Positions 36,015 through 45,333 of a stretch of DNA of 64,000 nt are shown here, one piece after another (positions within the stretch are counted from its first letter, which is position 1; every line of letters begins with the position of its first letter). Under the pieces are notes generated by a model. That model saw nothing but the letters and a program-made list of their open reading frames with translations, was not told the origin of the DNA and did no database searches. The stretch covers positions 1 through 64,000 of the forward strand of contig NZ_CYTO01000002.1 of assembly GCF_001458335.1 (NCBI RefSeq). Reading direction: 5' to 3'. A program made the translations under genes and the position numbers. This DNA is from Cognatishimia activa (lineage in GTDB: Bacteria > Pseudomonadota > Alphaproteobacteria > Rhodobacterales > Rhodobacteraceae).

Positions 36015-36989
36015 ATGTCCGATCCTGTTAAAAATGCTGAAATCGAGGATGTTTTGTCCTCGATTCGTCGTTTGGTTTCTGAAAACCATTCTGAGCCCGC
36101 CCAGCCGAAAGCGGATCCGGTTGCTGACGCCACCGATAAAGCTGACCAAAAGCAAGAAAAACGGGCTGCGTCTGAACGTCTTGTACTGACACCTTCTTTG
36201 CGAATTGAAGATGTCGAAAAACAAGGACCCCAAACAACGTCTCCTGTTGCCAACACTGCGTTTGCTCAAAGCGTGCAGGAAGACATCATGCCGCTGCGAG
36301 AGACGCTGCCAAGCTTTTTGCAAAAGAGCTCCACTGTAGAGCACTCTGATGAGAATTCTGAGGCCGAAGAATTTGAGGCCGTTGACGAAGCCCCGGTAGA
36401 GCTCGATGCGGTCGAAGATCCGTCTTTGTCGACGATTGAGAACACGCTGCAGTTCCCGGTACCAGAAGAACTGACCTTTGAGACTGCGCGTTCGGAGCCA
36501 TCGCAAGAAACGAGTGATTCACCTTCAATCGCCAAGGAAGAACCGCGCCCTTGGGAAATTCAGGGTGAGCGCTTGTCAGAGTGGCATAGCGTTCGCGGTG
36601 AAAGTAGTGAAGCCTTTGACCCAGATGGGCCGGAAGACGGTGATAATGCGGGTACTCCGGTCGCTGCATTGAACTGGGAAGATCATGAAGTGACCGACGA
36701 GGTCGCGCCTTCTAAGCCGGTCTCTGAACCTGTTGACCCAATCGCCGATCATATTGCTGAGAAAGTTGTCGAAGAGGTCTCTGTTGCTGCTGATGCCGCA
36801 GATGAGACAATTGAAGCCCAGCAATATGATGCGGTCTTAGATGAAGAGATGCTGCGAGAGCTTGTGGGTGAGATTGTGCGTCAAGAGCTGCAAGGTCCTT
36901 TAGGAGAGCGGATTACGCGCAATGTGCGCAAACTCGTGCGTCGTGAAATCAATCGCGCTTTGACGGCGCGCAGTTTTAACGACGGCTAA
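36015..36989 (+). CDS. PopZ-like DUF2497 family protein
   Basis: This 324-residue, very acidic protein has a short conserved N-terminus (NAEIEDVLSSIRRLVSEN), a long Glu/Asp/Pro-rich disordered middle (about 30-265), and a conserved C-terminal helical region ELVGEIVRQELQGPLGERI followed by a basic segment. This is the layout of PopZ, the polar organising protein of alphaproteobacteria. It likely self-assembles at the cell pole. Confidence 0.75.
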   Translation: MSDPVKNAEIEDVLSSIRRLVSENHSEPAQPKADPVADATDKADQKQEKRAASERLVLTPSLRIEDVEKQGPQTTSPVANTAFAQSVQEDIMPLRETLPSFLQKSSTVEHSDENSEAEEFEAVDEAPVELDAVEDPSLSTIENTLQFPVPEELTFETARSEPSQETSDSPSIAKEEPRPWEIQGERLSEWHSVRGESSEAFDPDGPEDGDNAGTPVAALNWEDHEVTDEVAPSKPVSEPVDPIADHIAEKVVEEVSVAADAADETIEAQQYDAVLDEEMLRELVGEIVRQELQGPLGERITRNVRKLVRREINRALTARSFNDG

Positions 36990-37000
36990 GGCGGGGCAGG

Positions 37001-37576
37001 GTGAACACGCCTGCACATCTCCTTATCGGTTGGGCTGCATTTGCCCGCAACAAACCCAATACAATTGTCGCGGCCGCGTTGGTTGGCGGCTTGCTGCCGG
37101 ATCTATCGCTCTATGTGATGGCAAGCACGTCTCTGTTCATTCTGGATATTCCGCCGTCAGTGGTGTTTGGGCAGCTCTATTTTTCCGACCTTTGGCAAAC
37201 GATCTTTTCGGTTGATAACTCTTTCTTTGTTTGGGGCGCTTTGCTAGCGCTCGCGATCTGGAAAAAGAAAGAGTGGGGCATCGCCCTTTGCGGTGCGGCA
37301 CTGCTGCATCTATTAGGGGATTTGCCGCTGCATCATGATGATGGGCGCGCGCATTTTTGGCCTTTGACCAATTGGATTTTTGAAAGTCCTCTGAGTTATT
37401 GGGACACGCGCCATCACGCGGGCATCATTGGCCCGCTTGAGTTCTTATTATGCTTGGGCTGCGCGATAGCCATCCTGTGGCAGAGACTTGTGCAGCGCAA
37501 AGCGGTCCTTGTTGTGGTCCTGTTGATTATGGAAGGGGTTGCGATCTTGCCCGGTTTCTTTGGGATGTTCGCATAA
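37001..37576 (+). CDS. Inner membrane protein, DUF457-like predicted hydrolase
   Basis: This 191-residue protein has five to six hydrophobic helices and starts NTPAHLLIGWAAFARNK, with GGLLPDLSLY and HLLGDLPLHHDDGRAHFWPL further on. The His/Asp-rich motifs resemble the YdjM/DUF457 family of membrane-bound predicted metal-dependent hydrolases. The start is GTG. It follows the PopZ-like gene by 11 nt. The true substrate is unknown. Confidence 0.7.
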   Translation: MNTPAHLLIGWAAFARNKPNTIVAAALVGGLLPDLSLYVMASTSLFILDIPPSVVFGQLYFSDLWQTIFSVDNSFFVWGALLALAIWKKKEWGIALCGAALLHLLGDLPLHHDDGRAHFWPLTNWIFESPLSYWDTRHHAGIIGPLEFLLCLGCAIAILWQRLVQRKAVLVVVLLIMEGVAILPGFFGMFA

Positions 37577-37608
37577 AAAAACGCGCGCCGTAGAAGCGCG
37601 CGTTTTTT
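37576..37608. terminator. Bidirectional intrinsic terminator
   Basis: A 13-bp perfect stem (37576-37588 with 37596-37608) is bounded by A6 and T6 around a 7-nt loop, between two convergent genes. It should end transcription from both sides. Confidence 0.9.
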
Positions 37609-37631
37609 GCTAAATGGCAGCAAATAGTGGC

Positions 37632-37952
37632 TTACGCCGCTTCGCTTTCTTGCGCAGCGTTGCGACGTTCGCTTTCCTCACGGGAAAGCGCAACAGAGGT
37701 ACGAACACCTTTGCCGACGAAGTCCATCAGACCGGATACAACCCGCTCGTTTGGGTCGATTCCCGCGCAAGACAACACTTCGCGCCCATCGCGAGAGCGT
37801 GCCCAACGGGCGATTTGATCTGGGCCATTGCCGTACTTCTTGTCGTCAGCAATCGCATCGTCCAACGCGGCTAGGACCACCGCAGCAAATAGTTTGCGAG
37901 CGCGGTTGCCCTGTTCGTTATTAAAAGCCGTGCCATCAACGAAATCTTTCAT
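37632..37952 (-). CDS. DUF6280 family protein
   Basis: This 106-residue soluble protein reads MKDFVDGTAFNNEQGNRARK at its start and has WARSRDGREVLSCAGIDPN in the middle. I recognise it as a small, strongly conserved family of Rhodobacteraceae whose function is unknown. It points away from efp, with the shared 200-nt upstream region holding a long inverted repeat. Confidence 0.8.
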   Translation of the reverse strand: MKDFVDGTAFNNEQGNRARKLFAAVVLAALDDAIADDKKYGNGPDQIARWARSRDGREVLSCAGIDPNERVVSGLMDFVGKGVRTSVALSREESERRNAAQESEAA

Positions 37953-38000
37953 CTCGTCGTCCTTTTATTGCTCTTGTGTTTTTGGCGTGAGGGGGCTTAT

Positions 38001-38080
38001 GACCTATTTTTTTCGATTCGGGTACCCTGTTTTCGCATAGCTTTTATGCAAACAGCGCATAACTTGCATCAAAATAGGTC
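38001..38080. promoter_or_regulatory. Perfect 10-bp inverted repeat between divergent genes
   Basis: GACCTATTTT at 38001-38010 is matched by AAAATAGGTC at 38071-38080, 60 nt apart, in the control region shared by the DUF6280 gene and efp. Spacing suits a DNA loop between two protein sites more than an RNA hairpin. Confidence 0.35.
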
Positions 38081-38156
38081 GTCTTGTCTCCTATCAACAG
38101 GCGATATATAGGTCTGCAAACACTCCGATCAACCTTATTGTCATGGTTTTGTCACA

Positions 38157-38720
38157 ATGCCAAAAATCAACGGAAACGAAATTCGCCCCGGCAACGTGCT
38201 GGAACATAACGACGGTCTGTGGGCCGCGGTAAAGGTCGACCACGTGAAGCCCGGCAAGGGCGGCGCCTTTGCTCAGGTCGAGATGAAGAACCTGCGTAAC
38301 GGCTCTAAACTGAACGAACGATTCCGTTCTGCAGACAAAGTCGAGCGCGTGCGCCTTGAACAAAAAGACATGCAGTTCCTCTATGAAGATGACGGCATGC
38401 TGATCTTCATGGACACCGAGACTTATGACCAGGTTCAGGTGGCGGCAGATCTCTTGGGTGACCGCCGTCCATTCCTGCAAGATGGCATGACCATCGTTGT
38501 GGAATTCTACGATGCTGAAGCCCTGAATGCATCTGTGCCTCAGAAGGTCACTTGCAAAATTGTCGAGACAGAGCCTGTTGTAAAGGGCCAGACGGCTGCG
38601 AACTCTTTCAAGCCAGCGATCTTGGATAATGGTGTGAAGGTGATGGTGCCGCCTTTTGTGGGCCAAGATGAGATGATCATCGTGGACACAATTGCAATGG
38701 AGTATTCTGAGCGGGCGTGA
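38157..38720 (+). CDS. efp: Elongation factor P
   Basis: This 187-residue protein has the three-domain EF-P layout. The modification loop in domain I reads [10 protein letters not shown], with Lys at the tip, and the C-terminal signature region YSERA closes the protein. EF-P relieves ribosome stalling at polyproline. A terminator follows directly. Confidence 0.96.
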   Translation: MPKINGNEIRPGNVLEHNDGLWAAVKVDHVKPGKGGAFAQVEMKNLRNGSKLNERFRSADKVERVRLEQKDMQFLYEDDGMLIFMDTETYDQVQVAADLLGDRRPFLQDGMTIVVEFYDAEALNASVPQKVTCKIVETEPVVKGQTAANSFKPAILDNGVKVMVPPFVGQDEMIIVDTIAMEYSERA

Positions 38721-38743
38721 GCCTTCTCTAATACTCTTGCGTT

Positions 38744-38775
38744 AAGCCGTTCCGTTTGGAGCGGCTTTTCTTTTT
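38744..38775 (+). terminator. Intrinsic terminator after efp
   Basis: A 10-bp stem with one G-U pair (38744-38753 with 38758-38767) is capped by GTTT and followed by a T-rich run. Confidence 0.8.
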
Positions 38776-38827
38776 GGGTGGGCCGGTTAGGATCAGACTT
38801 GCATCACCACAGGTAGAGGGATTTGGG

Positions 38828-39298
38828 ATGTTTCGATTTGTACGCTTTCTGGTGACCCATGGGATCGCTCTGGCAATTGGCTTTGGCCTCGGCATCTACT
38901 TCCTTCCGATCCTGACGGCCCCTGCTGATCCTGATGCCGCGACGCTTGAGCAACAAGCGGAGGCCGCCACGTTCACTGGTACATTTACCCGAGATCTGGA
39001 TGGGTCTGATTTCCTGCATTGGGGCGAGGGCATGATTAGCCTGACCCCGACGATGATTGTCCATGAAGGCGCGTTGGCGCCGGGGCCGGATTACAAGCTC
39101 TATCTCACCCAAAGCTTCGTGGAAAATGAAGCACAGTTCAACGCGGTCAAAGCAGAGGCCGCTTTGGTGGGCGATGTGAAGACCTTTGGCGGTATTCTGC
39201 TCGACATCCCCTCAGGGATCGATATCCACGCCTATGACACTGTGGTGATCTGGTGCGAGAGTTTTGGTGAGTTCATTACCGCGGCCAAGTACCAATAA
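38828..39298 (+). CDS. DM13 domain-containing membrane-anchored protein
   Basis: This 156-residue protein has an N-terminal membrane anchor (about residues 8-28) and a periplasmic DM13 domain (about 50-156) with FTRDLDGSDFLHWGEGM and the C-terminal VVIWCESFGEFITAAKY, whose single Cys is a family hallmark. DM13 domains are thought to take part in redox reactions. ATG 38828 follows GGGATTTGGG; the upstream start overlaps the terminator. Confidence 0.85.
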   Translation: MFRFVRFLVTHGIALAIGFGLGIYFLPILTAPADPDAATLEQQAEAATFTGTFTRDLDGSDFLHWGEGMISLTPTMIVHEGALAPGPDYKLYLTQSFVENEAQFNAVKAEAALVGDVKTFGGILLDIPSGIDIHAYDTVVIWCESFGEFITAAKYQ

Positions 39299-39300
39299 CG

Positions 39301-40050
39301 TTATTTGGTTTCACCGTTCCAAGTGATCGTTGCGGCGCCAGCCTTTAGCTCTCCACCGGCTCGGTCAAAACGCAAATAGGCGAGCGCCTGATTGCCCGAG
39401 CGGCTGTGCAGCGTGCCCGCCGGCTTACCATCGGCGGTGATTGGCGTGCCGGGCTCGGCGTCGCCGGTAACATGCACGCGCACCAAGCCCTTACGCAGCT
39501 CTGTTTTGTGTTTCATACGGGCGGTGACCTCTTGGCCGACATAACAGCCTTTTTTGAAATCCACGCCTTTTAAGCGCTCAAAGCCCATTTCTAGTATGAA
39601 GCTGTTATCATCGAGCTCTGCACCGGTTTCTGGCACCAGCGCAGCGATCCTTAGCGCTGTCCAATCAGTTGTGTCGTCTGACTGCGGTGTTTCGCGATAG
39701 GCGCGCCACCCAAGGGTTTCTGAACGGGGATCTGCAAATCCATCTGACGGTGTTTCACCAAGCCCGCGATGCACATGTAAGTCCAGCACGTCGATTTGTA
39801 CGTCGGCGCGCAGCTTATACATGGTCAGGCGCATCTTTAGCATCTCGATTTGATCTGCTGAGGCGTCCAGCAATACGCCGTTGTCATGTTTGCTCAGGAA
39901 AAAGTCCGCCATGAATTTGCCTTGGGGCGTCAGGAGCGCTGCATAGACAAGTCCTTTGTCAATGCCATCGACATTGTTGGTGACCAGCCCTTGTAAGAAA
40001 CCATGGGCGTCGTTTCCGGTGATGATGAGAAGGCCGCGCGCGTCGCTCAT
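39301..40050 (-). CDS. ygfZ: YgfZ/CAF17-like folate-binding protein
   Basis: This 249-residue protein resembles GcvT and carries the YgfZ signature KGCYVGQEVTARMKH (about residues 174-188), with its conserved Cys. YgfZ proteins use tetrahydrofolate to support Fe-S enzyme maturation, which would matter for the many Fe-S enzymes here. It converges with the DM13 gene with a 2-nt gap. Confidence 0.9.
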   Translation of the reverse strand: MSDARGLLIITGNDAHGFLQGLVTNNVDGIDKGLVYAALLTPQGKFMADFFLSKHDNGVLLDASADQIEMLKMRLTMYKLRADVQIDVLDLHVHRGLGETPSDGFADPRSETLGWRAYRETPQSDDTTDWTALRIAALVPETGAELDDNSFILEMGFERLKGVDFKKGCYVGQEVTARMKHKTELRKGLVRVHVTGDAEPGTPITADGKPAGTLHSRSGNQALAYLRFDRAGGELKAGAATITWNGETK

Positions 40051-40117
40051 GGCTTAATCCTGTTGTTTTCTGAGAACTTAATATAGACAGTCGCAAGCGG
40101 TGCAACAGGGGGAAGCG

Positions 40118-40795
40118 ATGCGCGCGCCAATTTCCGTCGTCATACCGACGTTGAATTCTGAGGATGAGCTGTCAGACACATTGATTGCGCTCATGGAAGG
40201 CCTGCCTTTGGGGATGATCCGAGAGGTCATTATCAGCGATGGCGGATCAAAAGATGCCACCCAAAGGATTGCTGAAGATGCAGGAGCGACGTTTCTGCAG
40301 GGAGAGGCGATCCGTGGCTCTCAGCTGCGACGAGGCGCTGAAGTCGCCAAGGGCAAATGGTTGTTGTTCCTGTTGCCGGGGACTGTGCTTGCACCGGGAT
40401 GGTCAAAGAGCGTTGAGCTGCATCTAAAGGACAATGAGCCGGGCTATGGTCGTCTGAGCTTTGTGAATGGTGGTTTCGCAGGGAGCCTTGTGTCCGCATG
40501 GGCCAATATGCGTTCCCGGCTCTTCGGTTTGCCCTTTGGTGATCAAAGCCTGTTGGTGCCTGCTTCGCTATACAATCAGATCGGCGGTCACCACGACATG
40601 AATTCCATGGAAGACGTCGCAATTGCGCGGGCCTTGAAGGGCCGACTAAGGCCGCTGGGTTATACTGCTCAAGTCAGCGCGGTGCATTACAAACGCGATG
40701 GCTGGTTCCGTCGCGGGCGGCGCAGCCTATGGTCCTTGTTACGCTTTTTGGTTGGACCAAATCGCGCGAAATCGAACGCAAAACTTCAGCGCTAA
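40118..40795 (+). CDS. Glycosyltransferase family 2 protein
   Basis: This 225-residue protein has the GT-A start ISVVIPTLNSEDELSDTL and SDGGSKDAT as nucleotide-sugar binding stretch. It looks like the short TIGR04283 group. ATG 40118, behind GGGGGAAG, is preferred to GTG 40100. It converges with the ABC exporter gene 1 nt away. The acceptor is unknown. Confidence 0.85.
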   Translation: MRAPISVVIPTLNSEDELSDTLIALMEGLPLGMIREVIISDGGSKDATQRIAEDAGATFLQGEAIRGSQLRRGAEVAKGKWLLFLLPGTVLAPGWSKSVELHLKDNEPGYGRLSFVNGGFAGSLVSAWANMRSRLFGLPFGDQSLLVPASLYNQIGGHHDMNSMEDVAIARALKGRLRPLGYTAQVSAVHYKRDGWFRRGRRSLWSLLRFLVGPNRAKSNAKLQR

Positions 40796-40796
40796 T

Positions 40797-42716
40797 TCAA
40801 AGCCTTGGTAGGCGTCCAAAGAGCTTGGCCCAAAAGCCTTTCTCTGCTTTTGGCTGCGAGATAGCGGGCAGAGTTGCCGTTTTCGCCGCTTCTTCTGCGG
40901 TCGGGCCATCGCTTGCAAATTGCAGGTTATATAACTCGGCGTAAGTTCCTTCTTTCGCCAGAAGCTCATCATGTGTGCCTTGTTCGACCACACGGCCTTT
41001 GTCCATCACAACGATCTTATCCGCATCGCGCACGGTGGACAGACGGTGGGCAATCACCAGTGTTGTATGGTCTTTAGAGAGTTTATCCAGCGCTTCTTGG
41101 ACCAGAACTTCTGATTGGGCATCAAGCGCAGACGTCGCCTCATCTAGCAAGAGAATAGGCGTGTTTCGCAGCAGCGCCCGCGCAATCACAACCCGTTGGC
41201 GTTGACCACCCGAAAGACCGCTGCCCCGTGGGCCCACATGGGTATCGAGCCCATCGGGCATTTTCTTCACGAAATCACTGACATGGGCCGCGTCTAATGC
41301 AGACATGAGGTTTTTTTCGGTGACGTTATCGCGCCCCAACAGAACGTTCTCCCGCAAGGTCTCGTCAAACAACATGGCGTCCTGAGAGACGACCGAAAAC
41401 TGGTCGCGTAGATCTTCCAGTGCGAGGTCTTTGATGGCCGTGTCGCCGATCGTGACCGTACCAGATTGAGGATCGACCAACCGTGTAAGCACGTTGAAAA
41501 TCGTGGATTTGCCCGCGCCTGATGCGCCGACGATGGCCGTGGTCTGACCTGCTTTGGCCGTGAAGCTCGTGCCATTTAGGACGGCCGTCTCGCCGTAGGA
41601 CAGGGCAACATCCTTGAGTTCGATGTCACCTGTGTCTTTGGGGGCAGGCTTGGGGGTCGGTGGAGATACGAGTTTTGGTTTGGCTTCCAGAAGCTCTTTT
41701 AATCTCTCAATACTTGCTGCGGCCACTTGCCATTGACCGCTAACAGCGCCCAGGCGACGTAATGGCTCAAAGGCGAAACCCAAAGCGGTGAAGAAGGTCA
41801 TAAACTGACCGATCGTTTTTTCACCCGAGATGATCTCTCCACCGCCGTAGATTAGGACGCCTAGGAACCCAAGGCCTGCCATAATGTCGATTAGGCCGGG
41901 AATCGCAGCGGTGCCTGCCGCTGCACGCACTTCGGTGCGGACCAGCGTTTGGGTGAGGTCGCCATATTGCTTTGATTGGTAATCTTCCAAGCGATTTAGT
42001 TTCACAGCAACGATGCCATGAAAAATCTCGTCCAGCCGGGTCGCGAGGCGCGCGCCTAAATCACGCGCTTCGCGAGCGCGGCTGCGTACGAAACGCTGTA
42101 CGATTAAGGACGGAAGAACCAAGATTGGCGTGCCAATGCAGGCCACAAGCGTCCATTTCCAATCAACACTAATTGCGACAATCATCAGGACAACGAGGGA
42201 GATTACATCGCGTCCCGCGCCAGTGATGATGATGTTCCAGACGCTGTTGATCGACATAACGTCGGCTTGCAATCGCTGGATCAGATAGCCAGGCGGATGT
42301 GTTTGGTGGAAACTATTGTCTTGTCGCATTAAGCGATCTAGCAACTGCGTCCTAAGGTCCGCGGCGGTTTTTTGTGAGATATATGTAAGCAGCACGCGCT
42401 GCGCCATCGCAGCAACGGCTCGGCTCACAAAGACAAGCATGATAACGACACCGACCCACCACAAGGCGTCCGAATTGCCTTCAACAAACACCCCATCAAA
42501 CATCGGCTGCATCATGTAGCTGAGCGCGCCCAGCATAGAGCCTTCGATGCTCATAAAGACAAAGGCTGCAATCAGAAAACCGATGTATTTCGATAAGAAA
42601 TTCCGCCAAAGCCAGGCGATCAGCTTTTGGCTGTCCTCAGGGTTCGGGTTTTCAGTGGAAGGTGTTTCTTGTGACACGGCGGAATAAGAATCCTCTTTGT
42701 TGCCCGTGCTGGACAT
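40797..42716 (-). CDS. ABC exporter with fused membrane and ATPase domains (MsbA-like)
   Basis: This 639-residue half-transporter has six membrane helices (about residues 40-330) followed by an ATPase with Walker A GASGAGKST (about 404), signature LSGGQRQR (about 508) and Walker B LLLDEATSALD (about 527). The overall form resembles the lipid A flippase MsbA. It could flip lipids or export drugs; the glycosyltransferase next to it weakly favours an envelope role. Confidence 0.85.
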   Translation of the reverse strand: MSSTGNKEDSYSAVSQETPSTENPNPEDSQKLIAWLWRNFLSKYIGFLIAAFVFMSIEGSMLGALSYMMQPMFDGVFVEGNSDALWWVGVVIMLVFVSRAVAAMAQRVLLTYISQKTAADLRTQLLDRLMRQDNSFHQTHPPGYLIQRLQADVMSINSVWNIIITGAGRDVISLVVLMIVAISVDWKWTLVACIGTPILVLPSLIVQRFVRSRAREARDLGARLATRLDEIFHGIVAVKLNRLEDYQSKQYGDLTQTLVRTEVRAAAGTAAIPGLIDIMAGLGFLGVLIYGGGEIISGEKTIGQFMTFFTALGFAFEPLRRLGAVSGQWQVAAASIERLKELLEAKPKLVSPPTPKPAPKDTGDIELKDVALSYGETAVLNGTSFTAKAGQTTAIVGASGAGKSTIFNVLTRLVDPQSGTVTIGDTAIKDLALEDLRDQFSVVSQDAMLFDETLRENVLLGRDNVTEKNLMSALDAAHVSDFVKKMPDGLDTHVGPRGSGLSGGQRQRVVIARALLRNTPILLLDEATSALDAQSEVLVQEALDKLSKDHTTLVIAHRLSTVRDADKIVVMDKGRVVEQGTHDELLAKEGTYAELYNLQFASDGPTAEEAAKTATLPAISQPKAEKGFWAKLFGRLPRL

Positions 42717-42779
42717 TATGTGACTCTATTCGGTCAGCGATCCGACTTCAAATGCGTTTTCGCGAGGATTTTGCAGGGC

Positions 42780-43883
42780 TTAATCCAGATCTTTCAAGAC
42801 TTCAGGTAGTTTCTCAGCCAAAATATCAAGCTCAAGATCTGGACCGCAGCTGACACGGATGCATCGGTTTTGCGGCGCAACAAAAGGCATTCGAATAAAG
42901 ACGCCTTTGTTCGCAAGCCCTTCTAGGATCGCTTTGGCAAAGGCAGCGTCCCGGCCCGTATCGAGCGCCACAAAATTGGTTGCAGATGGGATTGCGGTCA
43001 TTCCGTTTTGCGCCGCGATGTCAGCGATGCGTTGCCGTGCTTTGGCGACCCTTTCGCGGGTCAATTCAAGCCAATCTTGATCCCCCAATGCGGCCAATGC
43101 CGCCGCTTGGCTCGCGCGGTTCATACCAAAGTGATTGCGGATCTTGTCAAAGCTCTTAATTAGCTCCGCCGCGCCCAACGCATAGCCGACCCGCGCACCC
43201 GCAAGACCATAGCCCTTTGATAAGGTGCGCATGCGGATCACTTTTGGATGTTCGACTGGGTATTGGGCAGCAGTGCCATCTGGCGCGAGCTCGACATAGG
43301 CTTCATCCAATATCAAAAGGCAGCCGTCAGGGATGTGCTCGAGTTGAGCAGCGATGTCGTCGCCATTATGCCAAGTGCCCATGGGATTATCTGGATTGGC
43401 GAAGTAAATCAGCTTTGCATCCGTCTCTTTCGCTTTCGCAATCAACGCTTGTAGGTCTTCGTGATCATCACGATAGGGCACCGTTTCAACAACGCCGCCA
43501 AAGCCAGCAACGTGATAGTTGAACGTCGGGTAGGCGCCAGCAGAGGATACAACCGTATCGCCCGGCTCAATAAGCAAGCGCGTCAGGTATCCCAGCAATC
43601 CATCGATGCCTTCGCCGACCACCACATTCGCCATTTGAACGCCCATCGCTTCAGCAATTGCTTTGCGAAGGTCATAGCTTTCTGGATCACCGTACATCCA
43701 TGATTCAGCCGCAGCGGCCTGCATTGCTTGAACAGCCTTCGGGCTCGGGCCAAATCCGTTCTCATTCGCACCGATCCGAGCATCAAACTTGATACCAGTT
43801 TCGCGCTCTTGCGTTTCCGGACCAACAAACGGAGTGGAACTTGGCAGGTTTTGAACCAGATGGGTGTAGCGTGGTTTTGACAT
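42780..43883 (-). CDS. PLP-dependent aminotransferase, histidinol-phosphate aminotransferase-like
   Basis: This 367-residue class I/II aminotransferase has the fold marks ARIGANENGFGPSPKAV (substrate region), IYFANPDNPMGTWH and MRTLSKGYGLAGARVGYALG, whose Lys should bind pyridoxal phosphate. I chose the start MSKPRYTHL; the longer reading lacks a ribosome-binding site. Close to HisC but may be a paralogue acting on another amino donor such as phenylalanine. Confidence 0.85.
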   Translation of the reverse strand: MSKPRYTHLVQNLPSSTPFVGPETQERETGIKFDARIGANENGFGPSPKAVQAMQAAAAESWMYGDPESYDLRKAIAEAMGVQMANVVVGEGIDGLLGYLTRLLIEPGDTVVSSAGAYPTFNYHVAGFGGVVETVPYRDDHEDLQALIAKAKETDAKLIYFANPDNPMGTWHNGDDIAAQLEHIPDGCLLILDEAYVELAPDGTAAQYPVEHPKVIRMRTLSKGYGLAGARVGYALGAAELIKSFDKIRNHFGMNRASQAAALAALGDQDWLELTRERVAKARQRIADIAAQNGMTAIPSATNFVALDTGRDAAFAKAILEGLANKGVFIRMPFVAPQNRCIRVSCGPDLELDILAEKLPEVLKDLD

Positions 43884-44016
43884 TGGCAAATTTTGTCGGA
43901 ATGGACGGGGCGGCGCAAGCGGAATTGGAGCCAATTGGCAGGTGAAATGAGAATTTTGCTGACAGGAATATCAGCGCCGGTTATGTGTTTCATATTTTAG
44001 TATTAGGAGCCAATTT

Positions 44017-45321
44017 ATGGCGCGTTTACTGGTGGTTATGGGGGTGTTTCTGACTCTCATTGCGATACTTTTTTATACGTCTCCTTCGCTTAAGCCATGG
44101 TCGCCGATTGAGATTGAAACGGAAGCGTTCTCGCAAGTCATTCTTTACCCCGATGAAGAGGCCAAAGACGTTCAGCTTGCGCTGGTCTACCCCAATGGTG
44201 AGATGGCAAATCCTTATGATGAAGGCCTTGCGCACTACTTAGAGCATCTGGTGGCGTTGCGCTTCTTAGAGAACTTCAAAACCGAAACATTTCGCCATGG
44301 GAATGCGTGGACGAACTCTTACGCGACTGCATATTTTGGAAGCTCAAAAAAAGAACGGCTTACGCCCTTTCTTCAAAAACTTGCTGAGACCGCTGCACCT
44401 CTTGAAACAGATCCCGTGTTCGCCGCGGAAGAGCGTGACATCGTGATGCGTGAATACGAGCAGGGCAATGCGCATACGAAAACCGCTCAGCTTTATGTTG
44501 GTTTGGTTGTTGATTTACTCGAAGATGCGCCCTTGTCGCGTTCGGTGATCGGAACGCCTGAAGCAATCAACTCCTACGATTTAAATGTCGCGAAGAGATT
44601 GCATGCCCGATCACATCGTTTGGCGGATGCGACACTGCTTGTTCATGGAAACTTGGGAAAACGAGAGCTTGAAAAAGTTCTGTCCGCGGTCAGCTATTCA
44701 CAGCCTTCAACACTCAAGCCTCTTCCGACGCCAAAAGGCCTGCCGGTCACAACCGAACGTCTGACGGCGGCGAAAACAGTCTCTGAAATATCTACGGATC
44801 TAGTTTGGCGCAAATTGGTACGCGTTTCAGGCTGTGAAAATCCCGTGGTTTGCAATGCAAAAATTACGACGCTGGAGCGGGTCTTGGACTCTGCAGCGCG
44901 CGGCGGAATTGCTGGACCTTTAAGGTATGACGCGTTCTACGCGCGCAATTTCCGCTTTGATATTTTCAATCCGGAAACAGGTGTTATCGAAATCCAGTTT
45001 TCTGCTGTGGCGGACAAAGGGGTTTCCCATAAAGACTTATTGGCTGAGTTCGAGCGGGTTCTTCAAGACAAACTGACGTCGACAATCCCGACATCGACCT
45101 ATGATCGTATCAGGACACGCTTGCTTGACGATTGGGATACGGATGATCCGGATCCGGAAGAAGAATTCGATATGGCTATCGGATGGTTGGGCGATGGTTT
45201 GCAGCCGGTAACAGGGCGAGAGCGTAAGTCAGCCTTTGAATCGTTAACAAAAGAAGAGTTAGAGAAATTTTCTGGCGAATTGGCCGCCCCAGGGCGTGTC
45301 GTGATCCGGTTCGTTTATTAA
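44017..45321 (+). CDS. M16 family zinc peptidase, membrane-anchored
   Basis: This 434-residue protein has an N-terminal membrane helix (residues 4-20) and an M16 peptidase domain. HYLEHL near residue 80 is the HxxEH zinc motif, and EERDIVMREYE near 148 supplies the third ligand. The second half is the inactive M16 repeat. It is followed 12 nt later by an M16-like lipoprotein that lacks the zinc motif, so the two probably form an active/inactive heterodimer in the periplasm. Confidence 0.85.
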   Translation: MARLLVVMGVFLTLIAILFYTSPSLKPWSPIEIETEAFSQVILYPDEEAKDVQLALVYPNGEMANPYDEGLAHYLEHLVALRFLENFKTETFRHGNAWTNSYATAYFGSSKKERLTPFLQKLAETAAPLETDPVFAAEERDIVMREYEQGNAHTKTAQLYVGLVVDLLEDAPLSRSVIGTPEAINSYDLNVAKRLHARSHRLADATLLVHGNLGKRELEKVLSAVSYSQPSTLKPLPTPKGLPVTTERLTAAKTVSEISTDLVWRKLVRVSGCENPVVCNAKITTLERVLDSAARGGIAGPLRYDAFYARNFRFDIFNPETGVIEIQFSAVADKGVSHKDLLAEFERVLQDKLTSTIPTSTYDRIRTRLLDDWDTDDPDPEEEFDMAIGWLGDGLQPVTGRERKSAFESLTKEELEKFSGELAAPGRVVIRFVY

Positions 45322-45333
45322 TTGAGGGAATAT

